Shown here piece after piece: positions 1 through 11,100 of a stretch of 25,923 nt of DNA. The DNA comes from Funneliformis mosseae (Eukaryota; Glomeromycota; Glomeromycetes; Glomerales; Glomeraceae), in NCBI GenBank assembly GCA_910592005.1, contig CAJVPP010000812.1, positions 1-25,923 of the forward strand. The letters run 5' to 3'. Both the position numbers and the translations under genes were made by a program. Below the pieces are notes generated by a model. The model was not told where the DNA came from. It saw only the letters and a program-made list of their open reading frames with translations, and made no database searches. Within the stretch, counting starts at the first letter, position 1, and each line of letters opens with the position of its first letter.

Positions 1-557
1 CTTTAGGACTTGGTTAAAAAGGATAATATTGGGTAGCAATAGACAATAGTAGATAACAAGAGATAATAACTTGTAATAATTAGAACTCAATTAGTTTTTA
101 TCACCAACAAGATAAATACTAATAACAATTATATGCTAACAAATATAATTATAGCAAATTTCTTATCCTTTAATAAAATCCTAAAAGTTTATCTTAAAAT
201 TACACTATTGTTTGAAGAAATAATTATTTGTAAACCTTTTAGAGCTCTTTCTAAAGTATCAAATAAAAGCTAAATCCCTTTGTTAATCTTGCATTAATAC
301 TAATTTTTAGTCATTAGTATTATAAGATAATACTATAAAAAATTATTAGATTCTCAAAAACTTAAACTAAAAAATCAAAAAAATACAGACAGACTAACAG
401 ATGAATAACTGACTAAAAAGATATAATAAAAATTGAAAGAAGTATATTAGAATAATAGAAAGATAAGAGAAAAGAAAAAATTTTTTGTTAAAAAAAATAT
501 TATATAATAGAATTATTAAAATAATTTTGAAGTTTTTATTTATTTTGCGTGTATATA
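1..557. other. AT-rich flank without a recognisable gene
   Basis: I see no coding region, RNA gene or clear repeat here. The stretch is extremely AT-rich and contains only one CpG (in GCGTG near 547), like the transposon block that follows. It is probably more decayed repeat DNA, but I found no inverted ends or protein-like reading that would name it. Confidence 0.5.
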
Positions 558-559
558 TA

Positions 560-577
560 CAGTATGTTGCAAAAAAA
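560..577 (+). repeat. Left terminal inverted repeat of the Tc1-type element
   Basis: 18 bp starting with CAGT, preceded by the TA at 558-559. It matches the reverse complement of 5937-5954 except at two or three positions in the first seven bases. Similarity fades beyond the A run, so the conserved terminal repeat is short. Confidence 0.65.
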
Positions 578-981
578 TAAAATTTGATTATGTGATTTAA
601 ATTAGTCTTACGTGATCAAAATTTATCTGATTTTAATTTTCTAAAATGTAAAATTGATATAATGATCATAATAAATAAACCTTAATCTCTGATTGATATA
701 TTACATATTTTTTTTCTAAGCTACTGTATTACAAATATGATTTTAAAGCAAAAAAGACAACTAGATTATTTTATAATTATGGAATGAAAATATATGTAAA
801 GGGTTAGAAATATATAGGATTATAAAGATTTCCCTTTTTATTATATATGATAATATTAAAAAATAAATAATATTAATATGATAAGTCAAAAAAAAGAAAG
901 TGATCATTCAAAAAAGATTATTGACAAATTTTTCAAATCCTTTAGATAGAGTTCTAAAGAAATACTTCAATACTAATAAGG

Positions 982-1179
982 ACTTTGGCTAAGAAATTAA
1001 GGCAGCATGATCTTAAAGTATTCTACTTAACAATTTCAAGATATTTAGCCACTTATGACTACAAAAACTCTTTCAAAAATAATTCTAAATGCTGATTGCT
1101 ATCTATAAATAGAAACAGGTTAAATAGATATAATAATATATTTATTTCAGATGAAACAGCTTTCTAATAGGATCCTAAA
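982..1179 (+). pseudogene. Tc1/mariner transposase relic, N-terminal half
   Basis: The frame starting at 982 reads TLAKKLRQHDLKV, then TISRYLATYDYKNS. This matches the helix-turn-helix part of Tc1 transposases (an 'LAKKL...G.KVS..TISR.L...GYK' pattern). It is followed by an ISDETAF segment at 1147-1164, which holds the first catalytic Asp (codon 1150) in that family. In-frame TGA, TAA and TAG codons interrupt it, including two stops right after the DETAF segment. Upstream (901-981) the same frame continues weakly with more stops. The second catalytic Asp and the Glu are not recognisable downstream. This is a non-functional relic. Confidence 0.65.
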
Positions 1180-2229
1180 AACTTTATATAAAGGTTAATC
1201 TAAAATTCAAGAAATTTACTATTATTTTTATCCAGTTTAAATCAAAAATTTACTAGTAACATTATCTAATTTTGAAACAATTTTAAATATTTTCTAATGT
1301 ATATTACCCAAAATAAAAATAACTTATTATGATTTTTTATATTAGTTTATTATACAAATTTGTTTACTTTATTAGTCAAGAATTGATACTAAAATATTAA
1401 CTATATGTTTTTGTGAAAAATAATCAAAAATTTCTCATGAATTTCCTATTAAGTATAAACGATCAATTAGATTAGTAACTTTTAAATTAGTATAAATTAT
1501 ATCTGAGCTATTATTAAAGTGATAAATAACTTATTTTAAAGTTATGTATGTGAATAAATTTCACCTGTTCTACTAGCTAGAGAAAATAAATTGCCATTAA
1601 TATTAATATATATAGCAACTGAAATATAAGATAACGAGTCTACATTTTTGAAGAAGAAATATAAGCATGCTACTTAGATACCAATTTATACATTGATAAT
1701 ACTTTTCTCACTAATATTTCTTCCTTTGACTTATATAAAATAAAATTATTTTCTTATAATAGATTATTATCTGTTATATTTGCATAAGAAATATTTGAAG
1801 TTATTATTTAATAAATAATTAATAATATAATAAATTAAAATTAAAAAGTTAAAATTATATTAATACCTTTAATATATTAGGATAATCTAATATTTTTAAG
1901 TTTTTTTCTTTTCATTCATCTTTTTTTTTGTGATCTAAATGTAGATTCAAAAGTATCATCATTTTAAAAAATTCTGAAATTAGTAAATTTGTTGAATTTA
2001 GTTTTAATTTTACCTGATTATTAGATGATTGAATTGCATTTAAATGATGATTTTAGCAAGGTCATTCAGATCAGAAAAATGCATTATAAGATGCATAATT
2101 TTGAATTATTTGTATTATATTCATTAAGTCATCTTTATAAAATAATTTATCTTATTTTAATTCAATTATTGGAAAATATTTTTTTGAAGTATTTAAAATA
2201 TAATCTAATTTAAGTTTTAACAAATCTGC

Positions 2230-5200
2230 AAGCTCATATTTATGTTTTAATTCATTTGTATTTTGCTTCAAATCTGCTAACTGTGATAATTATACTATTT
2301 CTAAAGCTGCATCAGCTAAAGGAAAGTTTTAGATTTATTATTATTAAAATCAATTCTACTGAGATTATTTAAATCATCAAAATCATCAGGATCAACATTT
2401 AAATGGTCAGAAATTGTCATTAATTAGTGAGATGTTAAACTATAAAAGTGTGAAATTGATTTATCATTTAATAATTTAATTTCTAACATTTTAATAAATT
2501 TAACTCCCTTGTCATATACTATTTTGATAGTATTATGAATAACATTATTATCTGGTTATGTTCGCAAAATATCAATATTTTTTTTGATTTAAAATTTGGA
2601 TCAAAATCAAATATATATCCTAGTAAATAATAAAAAATTAAATAAATTAATTGTAATTTCATAAAATTTAATATAGTATTTATTAATTTACCCAATGCTG
2701 ATGTTTTTTCTTTTGAATTTGCATATTTTGTCTAATAATTTTGTTTTGATATACAACACATTATTGCATTTTAAAAAATTCATAAAAGAAAAAATCATTT
2801 ATTATTTGACGAAATATATCAAATACATACTCTATAGCTTCTGTATCATGTTCCTAAAAATATAAAAGTATGATAAGTAAAATTTATGATAAGATAGAAT
2901 TAATAGTATTAAGAATTTTACTAGATAGGTAAAAATTTTAAAGCTTTGTAAAGAAATAAAGTTTTTGGTAATAAAAAACATTGAATTATATAATTTATTA
3001 GAATTTTCTATGTATTTAACCTACATATTTAAGAAAAAGTATTTATATATAGTTATTATAATTTATTTTTTTATGAAAAATATTACAATTTAGGTATGAA
3101 TCAAAAGATCTTCTATTTAAAAACAAAAAAAAATTATTATAAGTATAATATAATAAATAATATATTAAATATTTACTATTTATTACTTAATACAAACAAA
3201 TAAACAAATAAGAATTGCATTTCATTATTTTCTAAACCAGTTTAGTATATTTATACTAATACATTTGAATAAAATATTCTGTATGTGGCTCTATCATCCT
3301 GTTTATTAATGTTTAAAACATTTTGCATATAAAATATATAATCTGAAGATTGAGTAAAAGTTAAAAGATATTGATAAAGTATTATTATTTCTAAGTACAA
3401 AGTCATGCTTCTGAATGAAGTTGATTATAAGCTGTTTTTTTAGCATATTTAGGATTTTGCATGATTATGATAGGTAAATTTTGATATATTAGCATCTATA
3501 TATATTAATTTATTCAATAAATGCTTTTTTTAAATCATATAACTTATTAAATTTTAATCATCTAGAAGTGTATATTATAATAATTATCATAAAATTTAAA
3601 AAGTTTTAGCTTTTTCATTACTTATTAATAATTGTTGTGAATTATATTCAATAGAAGTATTATCTGATCCTAAATTAATTAAATTAACACCTATATCTCA
3701 TGATATGATTATTATATTTATTAAAAGATTATAAATTTTTGCAGCATTAGATTCTCCTTTTGTTAGTAACGTAGAAATTACAAGAGGTAGAATTTTTTTA
3801 ATTGAAATCTAGTAAAATATTTAAAATATTAATAATTTTTTAATAAATAATTTTTAAATCATTTAATTTATACCTTTAATACTACTATTCTAACTTGAGT
3901 TGCAATAGCTTTTTTTTGTTTTATATAATTTATAACTTTATAAATATTGTCATACATTTGAACTGAAGTTTTTAATAATTTTAGAGTTGATCCAATAATT
4001 CTACCTAATTTATCTGAATAAGTTAGTTTAGGCCGAATTTTTATACAATTTATCATTCTAATAATAAGTCTAATTTAATTAAATGCTCTAATTAATTGGG
4101 CAAATTTTAGAATATTTTCATATACTAATTCTAAATTAGTCACAATATTAACTTCTTTTGCTCGCAGGTATCTTATAGATTAAATGCTCATTTTTGCAAA
4201 TATTTATCTAAAAATTTCATACTCATGGCTATTTTCTGATAGTAAATTAAAAATTGTTTTAAGTGTTCAGAATAACAGAGGCCTGAGAGTTTTTTTGTTT
4301 TTTAATTTTTTTCTTGTATTTGCATTATTAATGATACTAATCTTTAGAATGGTTTTTCTCCTTTAAAAAATCTATCTTTTTCAAATTAAGCTAATTTAAT
4401 CCAAATTTCTGTATTATCGTTATCTTCATCAGCTAATACCTATATTGATTTAAGATTCATATTAATCAGTAATTTGCTTAAAGGATGTTTAAGATAGTAT
4501 TTTAGAATAAAACGAATATTTTTTCTAGTTATCTGTCACTATAAATATAAAAAAAACTTAGTTGGTCTAATTTTATAAATATAATACAGTTGAACATATA
4601 CCTTATTAATTGTTTTATTAAGGTAATTATTCTTTCTTAGTTTATCACAATTATTACAAATACTTGATTCTTTAATTGTAAAGTTTTCACATGCTTTATT
4701 TTTAACGGATATAGTAGTTTATCTAAAATTCATATAGCATATACATGTAGATAATTTTTGAGATTATCACGTTTCACTATACTAAGACTCTTTAATTTAA
4801 GTTTTATTTTATTAACAGTCTTAGAATATAATTTTTTTACAGCTATGTTAAGTTTAATTGATCCTTCAAATTCAGCAGAACTATTAAATACATATTCTTG
4901 ATACTTTCCTTTATATAATCCTTTATATGCAATTTTATTAACATTTATATTATTCTCTTCATTTTAGTTTAAAAAAACTTTAATGCTTTGTTGTCCTTTT
5001 TTATTATATTTATAATTACTTAGTTCACTATGTATCATAAGATTTTATCCTCAAAATATTGATCTAAATAGATTTCTTTTTCACACTTATAATGAACTAA
5101 TTTTAGAGTTATTTCTTCTATAAAATATTTATTAACATGTAATTTATTTTATAGCTCATCTATTTCTGTTTGCAAAAAAATTTTCTTTCTACGTTTTCTC

Positions 5201-5443
5201 TTTCTTTTTTATAAATTATCTGCATTATCATAGATTATAACATCATCATTATATTCTTCTTCTAATATAACATCTGCTTTTTCCATTTTTTATCGTCTGT
5301 TATTACTTTATTTTGTTTCATATTTATCTTATCTATTTTGACTAAATCATACTTGAATAAATCCAAAAATTCTTCTTCAGAATCATAATTACTATCTTCA
5401 GATAAATAAAGCTTTATAGAAGGAGAATTTTTAGAATGTTTGA
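2230..5443 (-). pseudogene. Decayed multi-exon repeat-family ORF (transposase-like), nested in the Tc1-type element
   Basis: No open frame remains, but coding-like pieces occur in order on the minus strand. 5443-5276 is rich in Asp/Glu (SEDSNYDSEEEF). 5287-5037 is Lys/Arg-rich with EEEYNDDVIIYD. 4290-3868 includes the longest open piece, with KIRPKLTYSDKLGRIIGS and AIATQVRIVVLK. 3811-3610 has LPLVIS, TKGESNAAKI and LGSDN. Near 3450 there is NPKYAKKTAYNQ, near 3300 NKQDDRATYR, and near 2850 EHDTEAIEYVFDIFRQI. An intron with GT...AG ends still separates VVLK from ISIKK (about 3812-3867). Such ORFs are, from memory, dispersed in glomeromycotan genomes and look like transposases, but I cannot name the superfamily. 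Stops mostly replace expected Gln or Arg. Confidence 0.55.
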
Positions 5444-5659
5444 CTTGTATTTTTAGAATAGAAAAAAAATTTTTTATCGTGATTTTACATATCTATATAT
5501 ATATTTATATATTACTCTTATAAAAAATGTATATATTTATTATCTAATATAGTAACAACCTTAAAAATAATTATAAGATTTTTACCTATTTTATAAAACA
5601 ACAATTTATTCTTATCTATCTTAATAATTAACTTAAATCTGATAAAAAATTTGTAGACC

Positions 5660-5833
5660 ATTATTAAAGTGAATGTAGAATGCTAAATGTCAAAAAATTT
5701 TACTGAATTGAAAAGATTTATGGCTGAAAAATGGAAGGAAATTCTGGATTACATTTTAATGAATCTTACAGATTTGATGAAATGACATTGCAAGCTCATT
5801 ATCAAAAATAATGAAGAATGAATCTCTTATTAA
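5660..5833 (+). pseudogene. Tc1/mariner transposase relic, C-terminal end
   Basis: The frame ending at the TAA of 5831-5833 reads NFTELKRFMAEKWKEI and then LTDLMKxHCKLIIKNNEE, with a final S-Y before the stop. This is the classic Tc1 C-terminal pattern (n.eL....eeW..i......Li.SM..R...vI...G..t.Y). In-frame TGA codons sit where Arg is expected (5792-5794 and 5819-5821), and a TAA sits where Gln is plausible. Its position just inside the right terminal repeat fits the 3' end of the same element as the relic at 982-1179. Confidence 0.65.
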
Positions 5834-5936
5834 ATTCTATTATTGTAATAAGCTCATTTCCACCTTTCAAATAAAAAAATTTCATGTTATTATATATTGT
5901 CAACATGAAATTATAACCATTTTTTAAATTCTGATT

Positions 5937-5954
5937 TTTTTTTGCAACACATTG
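5937..5954 (-). repeat. Right terminal inverted repeat of the Tc1-type element
   Basis: In reverse complement this reads CAATGTGTTGCAAAAAAA, pairing with 560-577. It is followed by TA at 5955-5956, the presumed target duplication. The CpG-poor block ends at this point. Confidence 0.65.
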
Positions 5955-6105
5955 TATTTGTTGAAAGTTGCAGAAGAGAAAAAAATATGAATGAAATGAA
6001 AAGTAGAACCCTTACATATCGCGATAAAATATTTTGAAGTACAGAAATTTTGGGTATGAATATGCACGAATTTTCACGTGATAAACTATGTTACTGTGAC
6101 GTTGC

Positions 6106-6311
6106 CCTGAAAAAATGGTAGCCGGATTTTATTTGCCGGGTCACATATTTTTAAGGTTAATATTAGAGTTAGATTTGGATTAGGATTAGGGTTAGGGTAG
6201 AATTAGGATTAGTTGGAACTTGGGAGAGAAAATGTTAATTGTCACAATTGACGTCACCCCTAATAAGTATATGTGACCCGGCAAATAAAATCCGGCTATC
6301 ATTTTTTCAGG
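6106..6311. mobile_element. MITE-like element with 43-bp inverted repeats and telomere-like interior
   Basis: Arms 6106-6148 and 6269-6311 are inverted copies matching at 42 of 43 positions; the only difference is G versus A in ATGGTAGCC / ATGATAGCC. The 120-bp interior is made of degenerate GGATTAG/GGGTTAG units, including two exact TTAGGG copies at 6186-6197. No ORF is present, so it would depend on an autonomous relative. I could not fix a target duplication; the flanks GACGTTGCCC and GACGACTGCCC are only loosely alike. Confidence 0.7.
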
Positions 6312-6355
6312 ACGACTGCCCTTACCAAAATAAATATCCTCTTCGCCAAGTAATG

Positions 6356-6537
6356 AGATATAGTAAATAATATGAACCGTAGGAGGTTATTTGGGAGATT
6401 TGCTAACTTACATAGCGTCGCACGGAAAAAATGGTAGCCTGCTGCTCATTTTTCAGGTTAAGGTTTGCTATTAAATCACGTTACGGATCATATTATCTAC
6501 TATGTTCGTAACTTGATTTTAATATCAAACCTCCATT
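6356..6537. repeat. Composite of foldback repeat fragments
   Basis: The core is an imperfect hairpin with arms at about 6462-6484 and 6507-6530 (GGTTTGCTATTAAATCACG against the reverse of TTGATTTTAATATCAAACC). The 50 bp at 6485-6534 match 20770-20819 with about seven differences, so this is a dispersed family. A third, inverted partial copy lies at about 6358-6388. Between them, 6421-6456 carries a fragment related to the ends of the neighbouring MITE (GGAAAAAATGGTAGCC). No coding potential seen. Confidence 0.6.
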
Positions 6538-6723
6538 TGTCTTCGTGTCTCTCTTTAAGAGGTAAATTTGCCAGTCGTTCGTGCCTTTTGAGCCTGTCGT
6601 TAGAGAGAACTTAATCTCTCCTGATGTGGAATATCTTACCTTCGAATGAGTCACTGCGGTCCTGTCATACAATCATTTATGTACTTATATATATATCATC
6701 TGAATTTTTATACAATTACAAAA

Positions 6724-7598
6724 ATGTCTTTTTTCAGTTGGTATAAAAATCACTTAACGAGACGACCGATTTTGATTCAATCTATTACCACGGGTAAATT
6801 TGTAATATTTGTTCACGAATATTCATTATTTAGTTAATTCAATGTTAATGATTTTTAGGAACGTTATTTGCTACGGGAGATGTTATAGCTCAACAATTTG
6901 TTGAACAAAGGGGATTGGAATCTCATAATTCTTATCGAACTTTAAGACTTGGAGGATTTGGTTTATGTGTAGCAGCAAGTATTTGATGCTTATAAATTCC
7001 GTGATTATAAAATTTTTTTTTTTTAATTTCTTTTATGTTTGTCAATAGGGACCATCCACAGCTCTTTGGTATCGATCTTTAGATCGATTTGTTACGATTA
7101 AAAATCCCATGTTAGGTAATTCATATTGATGTAAAACACTTTGTCTTTAATTCTATCATTTAAATCATTTTTATCACCATAATTATAATCTTTGTACAGG
7201 GTTAGTAACGCGCGTTTCGCTAGACCAAGCTTTATTCGCTCCATGTTTTATTACAACATTTTTTATATGTCAAGCTTTAATGGAAGGTCAAGCTAAATCT
7301 CAGATTTTAGAAAAACTTGGAGATGTAAATATGTTCTCTATAATTTACGGAGAGATTATTTTTATGCTAATTTCTTCTATCAACTTTGTATCAACAGGCT
7401 TTCGTGCCTACTTTAATTAATAATTATAAATTGTGGCCAGCAGTACAATTAGTCAATTTTCATTTTGTACCATTGAATTATAGGACTTTGATTGTCAATT
7501 GTGTTGCTCTTGGTTGGAATACTTATTTATCCGTTATTAATAAGAAAAGTTCCGATAAGGTAAATGATAAAGGGGAGAAAATTAATACACCTTTGTAA
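6724..7598 (+). CDS. SYM1: Mpv17/PMP22-family (Sym1-like) mitochondrial membrane protein
   Basis: Five exons, 6724-6793, 6859-6974, 7049-7115, 7200-7324 and 7398-7598, join to 192 aa; Mpv17/Sym1 proteins are usually 170-200 aa. The N-terminus has the family signature SWYKNHLTRRP followed by GTLFATGDVIAQQ. GPSTALWYRSLDRF, SLDQALFAPC, and near the C-terminus LWPAVQLVNFHFVPLNYR and GWNTYLS complete the conserved blocks. The family has four hydrophobic segments and sits in mitochondrial inner or peroxisomal membranes, with roles in stress tolerance and mitochondrial DNA maintenance; which paralogue this is cannot be decided here. The start was chosen because family homology begins there; an in-frame ATG at 6646 would add an unlikely extension. 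Intron 2 (6975-7048) needs a GC donor (GCAAGT) to keep the frame; the GT at 6979 would shift it. The lysine-rich tail after SVINKK is not conserved. Confidence 0.92.
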
Positions 7599-8160
7599 AT
7601 AAATTGATCACAAATTTAAATATAAATCATCCTTTTCTTTTTGTTTTAATATATAAAAATATATTTCACTTGTTTTTTCTACTTAAATTGCTATCAAATA
7701 AAATTTCTAATGTAACTATCCTACGTCCAAATCATGAAAATATGCCATTCTTCAATACCAAATCATCCTAACAAAATCTATATCTTCATAAGATAATTCA
7801 GATATGCAAGATCAATAAAAGATTACAGGCGTCGTTACTTGAAATGGATTAAGCTATGTGCGCGATCAAGCGAAGTTTTGTCAGTGTATGAATGGTGGTT
7901 TTTTAAATGTCGTATAGTTTTAGAAACTTAAATAAATAACGTCCTATTTGTGTTATCCCAACAACCACATGAACGTGAGGTCAGCTAATCAAGATCCAAT
8001 GACCAATCAAATTTAGCTGATCTGATCAAAAAAAGCATCTATTGTAAATTAGCTTACGAAATTTGAAATGTAAATCTGTAATAAAAAATTTTTCTGAAAA
8101 AATGTTATAAATTAATTTTTTTGGTTGATCAATTCTTTTTTTTTTGAAAAATTTGAATTC
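7599..8160. other. Intergenic region between the Mpv17-family gene and VWA8
   Basis: No gene was found. It should hold the 3' end of the upstream gene and the promoter of the downstream one. AATAAA-like runs occur close to the upstream stop and again near 7696 and 7815. A T-rich run at 8137-8145 lies just before the VWA8 start codon. Confidence 0.5.
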
Positions 8161-11100
8161 ATGCCTCCTAATAATAAAATTAAAAAATCTGAAAATAAAA
8201 AAAATGAAAAAATTGATTACGATACCGCACAAAGAAGGATTTTGCAACATACCAAAATATTAGAATCAAAAGAATCATATATAAGTGATGATGATTCAAA
8301 TACGACTAGACTCGGTTTTCACTCTTCGAATGACAAAGAAAGTACTGGTAAGCTTGTAATTAAAATTTTTTTTTTTGAATTGGAATTCGGTTTAACAAAC
8401 ATTTTGTAACAAATGTATATAGTTACTACGATTCGAATTGGTGATGTTTCTTTAAGGGTTACCAAGTCTAAACGTCCTGAATTGGTTCCCCATTATATTG
8501 ATCCGCTTTTTGAAGAATCACAAGTTTGTATATTCGATTCTTTCTTTATGTTTAAATATTTAACCAATTCACGTTTTGAATTGATTTTATATCACCTGAT
8601 TGCAATTACCAGGAAGTTCTGAGACATTTAAGATGGTAAGTATGAAACGTTAGGTAAAACTATGGCAAAACATGAGTATTCGACTGATGTCAATCATATT
8701 TATATAGGATAATGCAAAAAGACAAATTAAAACAAGATATATTCCTCATCGGGTATATAAAAATATTACCTAATTATTAATTTGATTTTTCTGTATTTTT
8801 ACCCACTCAAACTAATTAACCAATACTTGTTATAGACTTCCCGGGCATTTACGTAGGGGACTAGTTCTCAAGTATGCTCAACTTACAAATCGAGAAATCG
8901 AGTACGTTCCTTTATCAAAAGATTGTACTGATTCGGATTTAAAACAGCGTCGTGAAATATCTGGGGGGACCGCGTATTACATAGATCAAGCTTGCGTTAG
9001 AGCTGCTACCAATGGTCGAATATTAATCTTGGACGGTATTGAAAAAGCCGAAAGAAATGTTTTGCCGATATTAAATAATTTATTGGAAAACAGAGAAATG
9101 TCATTAGAGGATGGAAGATTTTTGGTACATCCAAAACGGTATGACTCTTTAGCAAAAAATAATAAAAAAAGCGTGATGGATGATTGGAAACTTGTGAGGG
9201 TTTCAGATCAATTTATTGTTATGGCTCTTGGTCTACCAGTTCCACCTTATGTTGGACATCCTCTGGATCCTCCGCTTAGATCAAGATTTCAATCAAGAGA
9301 TGTAAAGCCACCCGGATTTGATTCTTATATCAGACATTTAAGAAAATTGGCGCCTGATGCAAATCCGGAATTAGCTGAACGATTAGCATCTGTGGCAACC
9401 GTTCTTGGATCAATGTCATTTGATGAAGGTGGAATTGAGATTCCGGAATTTCCGAGTTCAGTGGATACAAGTGCTCTTGTTTTGCAAAAATTTCCATATA
9501 TTAAACCAAGATTTTTGTTGGACTTGTTATATCCATGGCCTTTGCTACCAACTTGTGCTGCTGAACAAAAAGATGTTATTGAAGCGACTTATCATCGTTT
9601 CGGGATGCTAGGTTTTGAAATTAATAAGCCAGAAAAACTCAGGACGGAAAGTGGCAGTAGTAAGCCCGAGGAAGATATTATTTTTCAATGTATGCCTGGA
9701 TATAATGTTACTGATATAAAATTATCAGAAAGTAAGGAAAGAGCTATAGCTAGTGACCTTCCTATTCATAAAATTGATTTAAATTTCCATTCTGAGGTGG
9801 CGGGGTTAAAAGATCATTTAGTTCAAGTTTTTGGAGGTGATGAAGATCCTTCGACTGCAGATTTCTTTGTTGAGACTAATTATCACAAAAACTTATTTAA
9901 TTCAATGTTAATTACTCATTCTGTGGGAGATTTTTGTGTACTTGGAGGAAAAGGTGTTGGTAAAAGTGCATTAGTAAGGCATTTTGCCATAAATCTTGGG
10001 TATGTTATATAACAAGTTTAATTTAAATTCATGTATATAATAATAACAAAATATCTTTTTTTTTTTTTTTAAAAGGTATACTATTGAATACATCCCATTA
10101 TACAAGGACATGTCTGCTCGCGATCTTTTACAACGTCGCGGCACAACCTTTGCAGGAGACACAATCTGGGAGAATTCATCATTAGTAAAAGCAGCGTTAT
10201 TTGGTAGTTTAGCCGTTATGGATGGTATCGACACACTTTCATTTGGAACGATCGTGACATTACAACGCTTGATAAAAGAACGTGAGATATCACTTCCTGA
10301 TGGAACTCAATTGATTCATCCGTTTAGATATCAGAAATTAATAGAAGGTCATGGGTTCACAAAAGAACAATTGGATAAAAAGGGAATCTTTGCTATTCAC
10401 CCAGCATTCAGGATTATAGCCTTAGGACGTCCCGTTAGTGGTGGAAGTGGTGAAGGAAGACCTGGTGCCTGGTTATCACCGGAAATCGTCTCAATGTTTC
10501 AGTTCGTCGTTGTGCGCTCATTGGATTATCAAGAAGAAATGCGTGTTCTTGAAACTTTGTCTCCTGGGATAGATTCTAATAACCTTTCGTTGCTATTGCA
10601 ATTTGCCAATCGACTTCGTAAAGGTTCTGATGAAATCGTAAAGACACTATCTAACGCACTTTCTACACGGTAAATCAAAATTAACGATAATTATGTATCC
10701 ATTCTAGGTAATTAATTTTCTGTTGTATTTTTGTAGACAATTGATCAGGATTTGTCGTAGACTTGCATTGTTTCCGAATGATAGTTTGTATGAAGCTATT
10801 CATAGAGTTTCTTTATCAAGATTCTTACCATCTTTAGCCAAGACGGCATTGGAAGAATTAATGGCCAGCAATGGCATTTTACCTCCAATGAAAGTTGTTA
10901 ATGTTGAACAGGTAAATTATCTAAAATTAATGTCTTCATACGTTATATAAGTTTAAGAAAAAATGAAAAAATTTTTTTTCCATATATAGTTGAAAATTGA
11001 TGTGCTTCCGTCAAGGTCAAATCCTCAAATATTGAAAATAGGAAATGTTGAAGAACCAATAGCTAAGGATTCGAATCCACTTTTAATTCCTGATATTGTC

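Larger units (their letters stand above)
560..5954 (+). mobile_element. Decayed Tc1/mariner-type DNA transposon, interrupted by another element
   Basis: The left end reads CAGTATGTTGCAAAAAAA right after a TA. The right end, read in reverse complement, is CAATGTGTTGCAAAAAAA and is followed by a TA. CAGT-type inverted ends with a TA duplication are typical of Tc1/mariner. Inside, on the plus strand, a frame at 982-1179 reads like the N-terminal half of a Tc1 transposase, and 5660-5833 reads like its extreme C-terminus, ending 121 bp before the right end. Tc1 elements are usually 1-2.5 kb; the 5.4 kb here is explained by a second decayed element between the two halves. Both halves are full of stops, so the element is dead. 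The exact insertion points of the nested element could not be found. Confidence 0.65.

Noticed and set aside
2025..2213. 62-codon plus-strand ORF within the transposon block
   Set aside because: AT-biased composition and no match to either transposase relic; the surrounding DNA is full of stops.
560..5954. Alternative genetic code with TAA/TAG as Gln
   Set aside because: Stops replace expected Gln in the relics, but TGA also appears at expected Arg sites, and the neighbouring intact genes use TAA as a normal stop. C-to-T decay explains all of it.
6186..6197. True telomere end
   Set aside because: Only two exact TTAGGG copies, enclosed by inverted repeats and followed by genes; part of a MITE instead.
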